DNA of 10,982 nt from Spirochaetia bacterium (GTDB taxonomy: Bacteria; Spirochaetota; Spirochaetia; Treponematales; Treponemataceae). The stretch lies in the NCBI GenBank assembly GCA_900769985.1, contig CAAGIS010000057.1, positions 1 through 10,982 on the forward strand. Direction: 5' to 3'. A model generated the notes under the pieces. The model was given only the letters and a program-made list of their open reading frames with translations. It searched no databases and was not told the origin of the DNA. Position 1 is the stretch's first letter. Each line of letters opens with the position of its first letter. Shown here in pieces: positions 1 through 8,103 of this stretch. Both the position numbers and the translations under genes were made by a program.

Positions 1-39
1 AAAAAATTTTTTCTAAATATAAATCATAGGGAGAAGAAT

Positions 40-960
40 ATGAAAATTTATGTAAACAAAGAACTTGAAAAACAATGGGAAGAAGCGTCGCTTTCCAACA
101 ACTTCATTTTCTGCAAGGTAATGTCTGAAAACTTAGACCTCTGCAAGGAGTTTCTTGAAATGCTTTTGAACATTAAGATTGAAAGCATAAGTCTTGCCCA
201 GCCCGAAACAACTTTGAATGTCGACTTTTTTGCTAAAGGAATCCGCCTCGATGTGTTTGTAAAAGATGACACTGATCGAATTTTTGATATTGAAATGCAG
301 GTCATCGGGAAAGACTACCTTCCGCTCAGAGCCCGCTATTATCAAAGCGTACTTGATGTTTCTTCCTTGCACGCCGGTGAAGATTACGAATCTCTCACAG
401 AAAGTTATGTGATTTTCCTCTGCCTTGATGACATTTTCCATAAGGGACTTCCGATTTACACCTTTAAAAGCGTCTGCCTTGAAGACCCAAAACTTTTCCT
501 CGACGACAAAACAACAAAAGTCTTTTGCAACGCCCAAAAGTATGATAAAATGCCAACAGAAAAGCTAAGGACTTTTTTCAAATTTCTTGTGCAGAAGAAA
601 CCGGACGAAACAGATTTTTCAAAAACGATTAACGAAAAAGTCCTCAAAGCCAAAATCACCGAAGATTCAAGGAGGACTTTTATGACTTTGGAGCAAGAGA
701 TAAGATTAGCCGCCAAACACGCCGCCCAAGCGGCTGCTCAAGAAGCATATGAGAAGGCTTCTAAAGAAGCTTATGAAAAAGCATATAAAGAAGCTGAAGC
801 AGAAAAGGAAATTGCACTTAAGGAAGCTGAAGCAGAAAAGAAACTGGCTTTAAAAAAGGCGACAGAAAATAATGCAAGAAACTTTAAAAAATCCGGGGTT
901 TCTGCGGAGATTATTTCAAAATGTACAGGGCTTTCTTTACAGCAGGTTCAGGAGCTGTAA
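40..960 (+). CDS. Rpn-like PD-(D/E)XK nuclease family protein (putative transposase/recombination-promoting nuclease), complete
   Basis: This 306-aa protein belongs to the PDDEXK_2/Rpn family (PF12784, TIGR01784), whose studied members are DNA endonucleases that promote recombination and, in E. coli, act in phage defence. The nuclease core is visible: RLDVFVKDD with the probable metal-binding Asp71, then IFDIEMQ with Glu85 and Gln87 (the E-x-Q form of the E-x-K motif), then the family motif RARYYQSVLD at about 97-106. Residues about 219-285 are an Ala/Glu/Lys-rich coiled coil with internal repeats. The last 25 residues (SGVSAEIISKCTGLSLQQV) look like the small HTH-like tail common in the family. 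Length is normal. The start is supported by AGGGAG at 28-33, 6 nt before ATG. An internal SD and ATG lie at codon 215. A second, inverted copy closes the window. Family assignment is firm; whether it transposes, defends or is inert cannot be told from sequence. Confidence 0.93.
   Translation: MKIYVNKELEKQWEEASLSNNFIFCKVMSENLDLCKEFLEMLLNIKIESISLAQPETTLNVDFFAKGIRLDVFVKDDTDRIFDIEMQVIGKDYLPLRARYYQSVLDVSSLHAGEDYESLTESYVIFLCLDDIFHKGLPIYTFKSVCLEDPKLFLDDKTTKVFCNAQKYDKMPTEKLRTFFKFLVQKKPDETDFSKTINEKVLKAKITEDSRRTFMTLEQEIRLAAKHAAQAAAQEAYEKASKEAYEKAYKEAEAEKEIALKEAEAEKKLALKKATENNARNFKKSGVSAEIISKCTGLSLQQVQEL
682..960 (+). CDS. Candidate intragenic product: C-terminal coiled-coil protein from an internal start in the nuclease gene
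   Basis: AAGGAGG at 669-675 lies 6 nt upstream of an in-frame ATG at 682 (Met215 of the nuclease), a better ribosome site than the one at the gene's own start. Translation here would yield 92 residues, starting MTLEQEIRLAAKH, that hold the coiled coil and the C-terminal tail but none of the nuclease residues. The same SD, spacing and ATG are in the second copy, within a 60-nt block (628-687) that has no substitutions although synonymous changes occur on both sides. In E. coli RpnA, an in-frame internal start makes a small C-terminal protein that blocks the toxicity of the full-length nuclease. The same role here is inference by analogy, and translation is not demonstrated. Confidence 0.5.
   Translation: MTLEQEIRLAAKHAAQAAAQEAYEKASKEAYEKAYKEAEAEKEIALKEAEAEKKLALKKATENNARNFKKSGVSAEIISKCTGLSLQQVQEL
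787..852 (+). repeat. In-frame tandem 33-nt repeat in the nuclease coiled coil
   Basis: Two adjacent 33-nt units (787-819 and 820-852) encode KEAEAEKEIAL and KEAEAEKKLAL. Just upstream is a shorter repetition of EAYEKA. The second gene copy differs from this one mainly in this segment, which suggests slippage or recombination within the coiled-coil coding DNA. Confidence 0.8.
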
Positions 961-991
961 GATTTACACTGATACTTCGTATATAATTCAG

Positions 992-1013
992 AAAATTCTC
1001 ACTGAGAATTTTT
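992..1013 (+). terminator. Possible weak intrinsic terminator after the nuclease gene
   Basis: AAAATTCTC (992-1000) and GAGAATTTT (1004-1012) form a perfect 9-bp stem with a 3-nt ACT loop, followed by further T. It starts 31 bp after the stop codon. The stem has only two G-C pairs, so it would be weak. The same half-stem recurs in the tandem repeat, so the hairpin may simply be a by-product of that repeat. Confidence 0.35.
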
Positions 1014-1079
1014 AAAAACTCACTGAGAATTTTTTAAAACTCACTGACTTTTTTCATAAAACTTACTGAGAATTTTTTC
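992..1079. repeat. Tandem repeat, about 21 bp x 4
   Basis: The unit core CTCACTGAGAATTTTT occurs at 998, 1019, 1040 (degenerate: CTCACTGACTTTTTT) and 1062 (CTTACTGAGAATTTTTT), with spacings of 21, 21 and 22 bp. Units are joined by runs of A. The regular spacing of two helical turns is notable, but no binding protein can be named. Confidence 0.8.
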
Positions 1080-1101
1080 ACAAATTTTTTAATATCAAAG
1101 A

Positions 1102-1150
1102 GATGCTTCACTATGTTCAGCATGACAGAGGGATACCATTCAGTATGACA
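1102..1150. repeat. Fragments of a dispersed repeat (GTTCAGCATGAC type)
   Basis: GATGCTTCACTATG followed by GTTCAGCATGACA at 1102-1127 resembles GATGCTTCGGCAGG plus CTCAGAATGACA at 10451-10476. GTTCAGCATGAC at 1115-1126 is the exact reverse complement of 10334-10345. A second, weaker unit, ATTCAGTATGACA, sits at 1138-1150. These look like remnants of the same short repeat family found at the other end of the cluster. Confidence 0.6.
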
Positions 1151-1344
1151 CAGTGGTTACCGTCGCATGGCAATAGCACTATCGTTTTGCCGCAAATGGA
1201 CTTCTTTCTTCTAAAATACTGGAAAAAACTTGTTATTATAAAAAGAATACTTGAATTTATACATAAACAATTATAAATTTATTTTATTAATTTTTTTTAA
1301 GAAACTTTTTTAAATTGTTCTTGTCTAACGCTATGATTTTCTAG

Positions 1345-1377
1345 TTTACAAAGTTTTCTATTATATAAATATATAAA
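1345..1377 (+). promoter_or_regulatory. Candidate promoter region of the exported-protein cluster
   Basis: A TTTACA (1345-1350) lies upstream of overlapping TATAAA/TATATA boxes between 1364 and 1377, 43-75 bp before the start codon at 1420. No pairing gives the ideal 17-bp spacer (13, 19 or 21 are available), and the region is so AT-rich that chance matches are expected. The assignment rests mainly on position. Confidence 0.25.
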
Positions 1378-1387
1378 CATTAGTTTT

Positions 1388-1397
1388 TTCCGCGGAA
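1388..1397. promoter_or_regulatory. GC-centred palindrome TTCCGCGGAA in the leader
   Basis: A perfect 10-bp palindrome stands out in otherwise AT-only DNA. It lies 13 bp upstream of the GGAG ribosome site (1411-1414) and downstream of the likely promoter, so it could be an operator or a small leader element. It is short enough to arise by chance. Confidence 0.25.
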
Positions 1398-1419
1398 TTA
1401 AAGGCGGATTGGAGTTTTT

Positions 1420-4400
1420 ATGTTAAAAAAAGGAATTTTTCCATTGTTTTTGGTTCTGCAGGTCTTTTTGTCCTGTGCAAATGATTTGATTCCTGAGTCT
1501 ACGGTTTCGCAGATTTCGTCGGGAATTACTGTTTCAAAAGAACTTGTTCCGCCGTCGTCACTTTATGCATCTAACGGCAATTACCGTTCTGTAAAACTTT
1601 CATGGAATATTGCACAGAATGCCGCACGGTACAACATTTATTCAACAGATTCTCTAAATCCGTCAAATGCTATTTTTGAAAAAGCAGGAGAAACTAAAGA
1701 CGGTCAGACTACTTCCGTAATAATTCAGGAAAACCCGGGAGTTACAAAATATTACTGCGTAACAAGCGTTGACTTAGACGGAAACGAATCTGCAAAAAGC
1801 AATTATGTTTCTGCAACAACACTTGCAACCCCGGAAATCACTTCAATAGAAGAAGCAGACAACGGCACCGAAATCACCGTAAGCTGGTATCTTGACAACT
1901 GCCGCGATGAATCTTCTCCGTATTTCAACGATTTGCGTTTTCTCCTTCACCTTTATGATTCAACTATGAACGAAATCAAAGACAAGGAAAGCGACATTCT
2001 TCACGCAAAAAGTTTTTCAAATGGCGTTCCGGGCTCTGTCGTAAAATATTCTTACACTTTTACAGGCCTTACTTCAAAAACGAAATATTATTTTATGGTC
2101 GAAGCCTTTACTTTTGATAATCCAGAAGAAAATCCTTCAAATATTGAAAGAAGCGACAAAATCGATGCCGAAACAGCCCGAATGATGAATCCAAAGAAAG
2201 TTTCAGATTTGTACATCGAAAAGGGTGTTAAAACAGATGCTCTTAAAGTGTCGTTTACCCTCCCGGAATTCTGTGAATACAAAGAATCAGATTCAACTTA
2301 TTCTCGCCATCCGCTTTATTTTAAAGTTGAAAGACGCTATTCCGGCGTAGAAAATGCCCAGTGGGAAACAGTTATAAATAAACTTTCTTCCGTAGAAGAG
2401 ACAAAAGAATCAAAACTCATCTACAACTTTGTATTAGATGATAAAGAATATAACTATTCCGATTTTTCAATTTCTGCAAAAGCCTCGACAGATTCTTCTA
2501 TGGAATCTAATCCGAACTACGAAAACTATATTCAGGGCTCGCTGATAACTCTTTCTTTTAAAGTTGACCGCGGAATAAAATACGATTTTAGGATTCAGTC
2601 TTATGTAGACGACACAATAAAATTCTTAAGTTCCGAAGACGCAATCGCAGAAGACACCGGCTGGCTTGTTTCTGTGCCGAGTTTTAATGTTGATGCAGAA
2701 TATATTGTAAATAAAGAAAATGCAAAATTAATTGACGCTGTAAATATTTCTTTCAATTTTAAATTTGAAATTATGGACTTAGACGCCGCATATATCTATA
2801 AAATTGAAGAAAAATTTGAAAAGTTTAATGACTTGAATGATTTGACAAATCTTGCTCCTGTTGTTGTAACTGATACTATAAATACAAAAAGTATCTCTGA
2901 TGTAAATTTAAGAAAATTTGAAAAACTTACGGATGATGTACAGGGATATTACAGCTATACATTTACTCTTTTAGATGCTTCTGAACAACCTATAGAACCG
3001 TTACCTGAATCCAAAAAGATTATTGTATTAAAAGATTCCGAAAAAATCCCTCAAGTTGAAGATTTTACAGTAAAAGACGGTTATTCAAATAAATTTGCAG
3101 TTTCATGGATAAATCCGCCAAGTGCAAGTTTTACGCTAAAATGGAAATCTCTTGATGAAACCGGTAGTATTCTTAACGAATCTCAGATGACAGAGGAAGA
3201 ATTAAAAACAGAAGATTATTTTAAATATAATACTGACACTGGCTTAGTAACAGTTGATTTGCCTGCTGATTCTGGTGATATAAGACAGTTTTCACTTTTT
3301 GTAAAATCTGCAATTGAAGTTACTGTATATGATGAAATTGAAGAAACCGTTAATGGAGAAAAACGCAAGGTTCAGGCGACAAGAAAAACTCTCGGAACTC
3401 CATCGCTAAGTATTGTGGAATACGATTACAGTACAATCAAAGTTCAGTGGGACGAAGTTCAGATGAGCGATGTTTCCGTAGATGCAGAAGGAATTGTAAC
3501 AGACGGTTTTAAAGTTTCTGCAAAATACAGAACAGATTCAATTCCTGTATCTTTCTCTGAAGAACAAAAAAATGCTTTAAAAGATGCAGACCCTGCTTCT
3601 AATCAGAAAATTACAGAAACAACCTTAGGAAACGGTAAAAAACTTTATACTTGTGTCTTGGAAAAACCTTACGGCTATGACAATCCTTTAGTTTCAGGTC
3701 TTCCGATTGATTTTAATGTAACTGCAAAAAGTAAAATTACAGAAGATGAAACAAATGCTACAATAGAAACAGAAACTGTTGGACCTGCCCTTTTAAATGT
3801 TCAGACAGGTGTTATAGACAATGCTTCTGCTGTTGCTGATGATTTGATAAAAGTAAAATGGAATAAAGTAAAAGGTGCAAAAGGTTATATTATTCAGCGA
3901 ATTGTAAATGATACTACGCAGAAGGCTGATACTTATTATTATGATGAAACTGAAGAAGAACTTTCTGTAATTTCAGATGATATTACCATAGGTTCAAGGG
4001 CATTAGTTATAAAAAGCCGTTCTGAAACAACGGAATCATTCTTATTGACAGACAGATATATAGAACCTGATGAAGGACTTGAAAATAATGCTTATCAAAT
4101 GAATCAATCAAAAATTTCATGGGGTATTGAATATGATTATGTAATTCTTCCTGTAAAAGAAAATGGGGGAAAATCAGATGACTTTAAATTTAATTCATTA
4201 GATTTTCTTTTACTTACAGATGATTCAGTAGTAAATTATACAAAGCAAGGGGAAGAAGAATCTATTGTTCCGCTTAAATCTTATGCCGGTGCAACATTCG
4301 GTTACGGGCAGAACATCAAGGCAGATAAAGCTCAGAACGGACGACAGCTTACTGTTACATTTACAAAACCTTTCTATAAAGAATATAGCCCGTCTATTTA

Positions 4401-5730
4401 TAGAAGAAAATATGCAACGGAAGATGAACTTGCACTCTGGAATGCTGACCCTGCAAAATATGCAACAGAATTATCTGATTATCGAAAATGGGAAAAAGTT
4501 AATCCTGATGTAATAAATTCAAATAATCTTTCATATGTTTATACTCCAAATTACAGTGAAGGATATACGCCTTATGATTATATTGTAAAATATAATTCAA
4601 CTTCAGAAGTTCTTTCTGTTCCTAATTCATTGGAAAATCTTTTAAAGACAAAATTTGAAGACAGGTATACTTACCCGGACGGAATTTCAAAAGAAGAAGC
4701 AAATAAGGGTTATCTTCAGAATATAAATTTAAGGGCTTCATGTCTTGGAAAAGATAAGGAAATAGATGACCCTGAATATTATACTGAACAGGTTACATGG
4801 GAAAAATGGGATTTCACAAAAGCTCGACTTGGTCCTTCTAATTATAAAATTTATATGATGAACCCTGATTTACAGGCAGAATGGACTTTGATTGCAGATA
4901 TTGGTTCAACCAAGACTTTTGAGCAGACAAGTGAAACTGTAAAAGAAGCTGTAATAGATAAATTTCAGACTGTAATAAACCTTACTCCAGAAGGATATGT
5001 AGACGGAACAAAAACAAATACCGGCGGACTTTTAAAAGTCTTAAGAAATCCAAAGCACTATTATAAAGTTGTGTTAAACAGTGATGATAGTAATGATGTT
5101 TTACCAACTGTAGAAATTGGTGGTGATGAAGAAATTTCTAAAAATCTTGGTATTTTTGGTTACCGTCAGATTACAAAAGAAGAATTTGTAAAATCCGCTA
5201 TGCTTGCAATTACGGACGGATATCATAAACTTGGAAAACTTGATACTACAGACGAAACTAAATTTGGAGATGCAGGCGGTTCTGTAAAAGAATATCAAAT
5301 TCCAGGTTGGGCTGGTTCAACTGTTTCTGCAAAATATGAAGTACAATATTATGATTATTCTCCTGAATTTTTAACTGCATCAAATTATAAATCATCATTG
5401 GTAACAATTAATGGAATTCTAGAAGTTGGAAGAGAATCTGCTTCATCTGGTGGTTATATTGGAAGTACAAGAAATGCCTCTACTATAACGGTTTCAAAAT
5501 TTTATGATTGGCTTCCAGATTCATATTCTGGAAAATTAACAATTAAATTTAAATTTGATTTATCAGAAGAAACTAGTCTTACATCAGATTCATTTTATCA
5601 TAAATGTACTACACAAGATGATAGACGAAGTTGGATTCCTTGGCGATGTAGAAGTGATGAAAATGATTATACTCAATCATCGCAATACGGTTGGTGGCCT
5701 GACGCTGAAACCGGGCTTTACAAATACTAA
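1420..5730 (+). CDS. Very large exported lipoprotein with repeated fibronectin type III-like domains
   Basis: This 1436-aa protein starts with a lipoprotein signal peptide (MLKKG, hydrophobic core, lipobox FLSC with Cys19). The start has GGAG 5 nt upstream. A clear Fn3 domain spans about 44-135 (SVKLSWN, ARYNIYS, YYCVTSVDLDGNES). Fn3-like sandwiches follow at about 137-252 and from 256. More divergent ones begin near 546 (FAVSWINPP), 660 (IKVQWDE) and 793 (IKVKWNKV, AKGYIIQ). The last 70 residues are unusual, with several Trp, two Cys (HKCTTQ, PWRCRS) and a YGWWPD motif. No enzyme motif is visible. It is first in a cluster of exported proteins, with only 15 bp to the next gene. The role is probably surface or periplasmic binding or adhesion, but the ligand is unknown. 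Codons become markedly more A/T-ending after about position 2690, suggesting a mosaic origin. The C-terminal two thirds may be clade-specific. Confidence 0.9.
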   Translation: MLKKGIFPLFLVLQVFLSCANDLIPESTVSQISSGITVSKELVPPSSLYASNGNYRSVKLSWNIAQNAARYNIYSTDSLNPSNAIFEKAGETKDGQTTSVIIQENPGVTKYYCVTSVDLDGNESAKSNYVSATTLATPEITSIEEADNGTEITVSWYLDNCRDESSPYFNDLRFLLHLYDSTMNEIKDKESDILHAKSFSNGVPGSVVKYSYTFTGLTSKTKYYFMVEAFTFDNPEENPSNIERSDKIDAETARMMNPKKVSDLYIEKGVKTDALKVSFTLPEFCEYKESDSTYSRHPLYFKVERRYSGVENAQWETVINKLSSVEETKESKLIYNFVLDDKEYNYSDFSISAKASTDSSMESNPNYENYIQGSLITLSFKVDRGIKYDFRIQSYVDDTIKFLSSEDAIAEDTGWLVSVPSFNVDAEYIVNKENAKLIDAVNISFNFKFEIMDLDAAYIYKIEEKFEKFNDLNDLTNLAPVVVTDTINTKSISDVNLRKFEKLTDDVQGYYSYTFTLLDASEQPIEPLPESKKIIVLKDSEKIPQVEDFTVKDGYSNKFAVSWINPPSASFTLKWKSLDETGSILNESQMTEEELKTEDYFKYNTDTGLVTVDLPADSGDIRQFSLFVKSAIEVTVYDEIEETVNGEKRKVQATRKTLGTPSLSIVEYDYSTIKVQWDEVQMSDVSVDAEGIVTDGFKVSAKYRTDSIPVSFSEEQKNALKDADPASNQKITETTLGNGKKLYTCVLEKPYGYDNPLVSGLPIDFNVTAKSKITEDETNATIETETVGPALLNVQTGVIDNASAVADDLIKVKWNKVKGAKGYIIQRIVNDTTQKADTYYYDETEEELSVISDDITIGSRALVIKSRSETTESFLLTDRYIEPDEGLENNAYQMNQSKISWGIEYDYVILPVKENGGKSDDFKFNSLDFLLLTDDSVVNYTKQGEEESIVPLKSYAGATFGYGQNIKADKAQNGRQLTVTFTKPFYKEYSPSIYRRKYATEDELALWNADPAKYATELSDYRKWEKVNPDVINSNNLSYVYTPNYSEGYTPYDYIVKYNSTSEVLSVPNSLENLLKTKFEDRYTYPDGISKEEANKGYLQNINLRASCLGKDKEIDDPEYYTEQVTWEKWDFTKARLGPSNYKIYMMNPDLQAEWTLIADIGSTKTFEQTSETVKEAVIDKFQTVINLTPEGYVDGTKTNTGGLLKVLRNPKHYYKVVLNSDDSNDVLPTVEIGGDEEISKNLGIFGYRQITKEEFVKSAMLAITDGYHKLGKLDTTDETKFGDAGGSVKEYQIPGWAGSTVSAKYEVQYYDYSPEFLTASNYKSSLVTINGILEVGRESASSGGYIGSTRNASTITVSKFYDWLPDSYSGKLTIKFKFDLSEETSLTSDSFYHKCTTQDDRRSWIPWRCRSDENDYTQSSQYGWWPDAETGLYKY

Positions 5731-5745
5731 AAAAAGGATGACGCT

Positions 5746-8103
5746 ATGAAAAAAATATACAGATTGCTTTTGTCTTTTATGCCGGCTTTAGTTCTTTATA
5801 CGGGGTGCTATGCGTTTTTTCAGGAGAAAATTCCTATGGACATCTCAAAGGACAGTTCAAGCCTTACAGACCTTATAGTTCCTGAAGAAAAAGAAACTTT
5901 CCTTTCTTACCCGGAGCAGGTTTTCGTTTCTGACAAAGTTTATCAGGATAAAATTGTCGTAAGCTGGAAAGATGTTCCGGGGGCGACTTCTTATCAGATT
6001 GAAAGGGCTGTAATCGACGGCACAAAAACTGGAGAAGACCTTATACTTTCAGAAGAAAAGTTTGAACTTTTAAAAGAATACTGGCCTAAAAACACTTTTG
6101 AAGATAAAATTCTTTCATCACCTACAAGCCTAAGCCCAGAATACAACAATACTTACTATTACCGCATCAAGGCTGAAAACATTTCAAAATCGCTTGAGTC
6201 TGATTTTACGCCTTTTTCTGACGGAGATAATTACATAAACGGCGGAAAACTTTTTTCTTCTCCGCAGAATGTTGAAGCAAGTAAAGGAAAGGCAGAAAAT
6301 TACATCGACATTACATGGAATCCGGTTCCTAATGCAACAAATTATATAATCTACAGAACTGAAAAATCAAACGGTTCGCAGCTTGAAGAAATTGCAGTAA
6401 TCCGCTCCGACAGCACTTCTTACAGAAATGAAATGATTGATTCAGAGCGCGGAAAAGAATTCTACTATAAAATTCAGGCTAAAAACGGAAATTCTTCTTC
6501 GGCACTTTCGTCAATCGCTATGGGTTATTCCCTTCAGTTCGGTGCTCCTTCTGCTCCAAACGGAATTACAGTCGTAGAGCCTTTTGCAAAATCAAAATCT
6601 TCTTTGACTCTTAAATGGGAGCGCTCTCCTGATCCGTCTAGCGAATACGAAAGAACTTATTCAGTTTACAGGACAAGCAGCGAAGACAATGTTTATACTC
6701 TTGTAAAAAGCGGACTAAAACAGGATACTACAACCATTACAGATACAGGCGTAAAACCGGGCCTCATCTATTATTACTTCATTCAGACTGTTGATATAGA
6801 AAATGCAAATAAGAGCAACAAAATAAAATCTGCATTCAGTGAAAAATCAGATACAACTTACGGTTACCTTTTGAGTTCTCCGTCAGACATTTCCGTGAAG
6901 AAAATAGCTGATTCTCCGCAAAAACTCTTGAGATTCAAGGCTGCGTTAGGCGAAATTGAAGAAAACCTTCCGTTCTCGTATAACATTTATTCTTCTGATT
7001 CAAAAGACGGAACTTACATTTTATTAAAGCCGTTTATCCCGGATTTAGAAAACGCCCGCGATAAAGACGGATATTACAATGTTGAAGTTGAAAATAAGCC
7101 GTTTTATAAAGTTTCGACTGTTTTTGAAGAATCGGTTGAAGGAGAATCTAATTATTCTGAACCTGTTGCTCCTGTTCCTGACGCTCCTGAAAATGTATGC
7201 GCAACAAAAACAGAAAACCTCGCTTCAGATTCAAGTGTTCCGTGGAGCCCGAATGCAAACGGTGTTTATCCTGTAAAAGTTACATGGAAAAAGCCTTCTT
7301 CTGGAAATACTCCTTACGCTTACGATGTCTACCGTTCGACAAAACCTGATTCAGGATTCAAAAAGATTACTGAAACTCCTGTTATGGCAGGTGGACAGGA
7401 TTCTTTCTATTATATAGATGTAAATGATTCAGCAGTTTCAGGCGTATTCTATTTCTACCGCGTCCGTGCATTAAATTCTCTTTTACAGGGAACAGAACAG
7501 AACGACCCGCTTGATGATTTCCCTGAAAATGGCGGAAACCGTGATTCATGGGGTTACGGGGCTGTAACGCCTGATCAGTGGTTCAGGGAATACAACAAAA
7601 CTGTTGGCCGAAGTCAGGAAAAACTTATTCTCATGCACAAACCAAACGATATGGACAAACTCGGAAGTGAAACTATAAAAGCCGACTTTACGACAAGAAA
7701 CAATTCCGCTCCTGGAACTCTTTCTTACAATGCGGCAATCGCAGGTCTTGGTGCTGAAATTAAAATGCACTACGCAGGCGATTATGCAGACGAGCAGATT
7801 AAGTGCCAGTCTCAGGACGGAGAAATTTTAATCGGATATAAATTTGTCATAACAGGAGATACAAATACTTCATCAAATATGAGTGCAAACGGTAAAATGA
7901 ACGGAACTGTAACTTGTACTCATTCAACAGAAAACAATCTTATTCAGGGAATGTATCCGGGTGAAGCAGTTTACAACAACCTCCAGATTAAAGGCGGTGC
8001 TGCAGGCGGCGGAACTTACGGCGTTACCACAAGAGATTTAAAAGGAAGTCAAATAAATAAAGGAGAAGTAGACTGGAAAGTCGGGGAGGAAATTCATAAG
8101 TGA
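5746..8103 (+). CDS. Exported lipoprotein with five Fn3-like domains and a C-terminal domain shared with the next gene
   Basis: This 785-aa protein carries a lipoprotein signal peptide with lipobox YTGC (Cys21). AAGGA at 5734-5738 sits 7 nt before ATG. Fn3-type domains are readable at about 57-150 (IVVSWKDVPGATSYQIERA), 172-260 (IDITWNPVPNATNYIIYRT), 270-370 (LTLKWERSPD), 380-475 (divergent) and 480-580 (VKVTWKKP, YAYDVYRST). From about residue 609 a different, Gly-rich beta-type domain begins (LILMHKPNDMDKLGSE, ANGKMNGTV, YNNLQIKGGAAGGGTY) and runs to the end. The adjacent 187-aa protein repeats this domain almost alone. The stop overlaps the next ATG (TGATG), implying coupled translation. 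It is probably a lipid-anchored surface or periplasmic protein whose terminal domain does the specific work; function unknown. Confidence 0.92.
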   Translation: MKKIYRLLLSFMPALVLYTGCYAFFQEKIPMDISKDSSSLTDLIVPEEKETFLSYPEQVFVSDKVYQDKIVVSWKDVPGATSYQIERAVIDGTKTGEDLILSEEKFELLKEYWPKNTFEDKILSSPTSLSPEYNNTYYYRIKAENISKSLESDFTPFSDGDNYINGGKLFSSPQNVEASKGKAENYIDITWNPVPNATNYIIYRTEKSNGSQLEEIAVIRSDSTSYRNEMIDSERGKEFYYKIQAKNGNSSSALSSIAMGYSLQFGAPSAPNGITVVEPFAKSKSSLTLKWERSPDPSSEYERTYSVYRTSSEDNVYTLVKSGLKQDTTTITDTGVKPGLIYYYFIQTVDIENANKSNKIKSAFSEKSDTTYGYLLSSPSDISVKKIADSPQKLLRFKAALGEIEENLPFSYNIYSSDSKDGTYILLKPFIPDLENARDKDGYYNVEVENKPFYKVSTVFEESVEGESNYSEPVAPVPDAPENVCATKTENLASDSSVPWSPNANGVYPVKVTWKKPSSGNTPYAYDVYRSTKPDSGFKKITETPVMAGGQDSFYYIDVNDSAVSGVFYFYRVRALNSLLQGTEQNDPLDDFPENGGNRDSWGYGAVTPDQWFREYNKTVGRSQEKLILMHKPNDMDKLGSETIKADFTTRNNSAPGTLSYNAAIAGLGAEIKMHYAGDYADEQIKCQSQDGEILIGYKFVITGDTNTSSNMSANGKMNGTVTCTHSTENNLIQGMYPGEAVYNNLQIKGGAAGGGTYGVTTRDLKGSQINKGEVDWKVGEEIHK

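Larger units (their letters stand above)
512..960 (+). repeat. Left arm of a long inverted repeat (3' part of the nuclease gene)
   Basis: Bases 512-960 match the reverse complement of 10982-10537. The match is nearly identical to about 715, with only scattered, mostly synonymous changes. It then carries small in-frame length differences and stays similar to the stop codon. Similarity ends at the TAA: what follows each stop is unrelated. The right arm leaves the window, so the true repeat may be the whole gene (about 0.9 kb) or longer. The arms enclose 961-10536. Confidence 0.9.
961..1419. other. 459-bp non-coding region between the nuclease gene and the lipoprotein cluster
   Basis: There is no convincing coding sequence here on either strand. 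From left to right it holds a T-rich tandem repeat (992-1079), fragments of a dispersed repeat (1102-1150), a slightly more GC-rich stretch with short inverted pieces such as ATAG-CA-CTAT near 1173-1182, and then a very AT-rich leader from about 1210 that should contain the promoter of the downstream cluster. Confidence 0.7.

Noticed and set aside
992..1079. CRISPR array
   Set aside because: The 21-bp periodicity has no unique spacers between repeats, the repeat is too short and there are no cas genes.
4265..4513. An 82-codon open frame on the plus strand inside the 1436-aa gene
   Set aside because: It is out of frame with a clear lipoprotein gene and shows neither a recognisable ribosome site nor protein-like features.
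5555..5749. A 64-codon plus-strand frame bridging the first two lipoprotein genes
   Set aside because: It lies in another frame over the Trp-rich end of the first gene. I considered a frameshift, but the main frame reaches a normal stop followed by a proper ribosome site and start at 5746.
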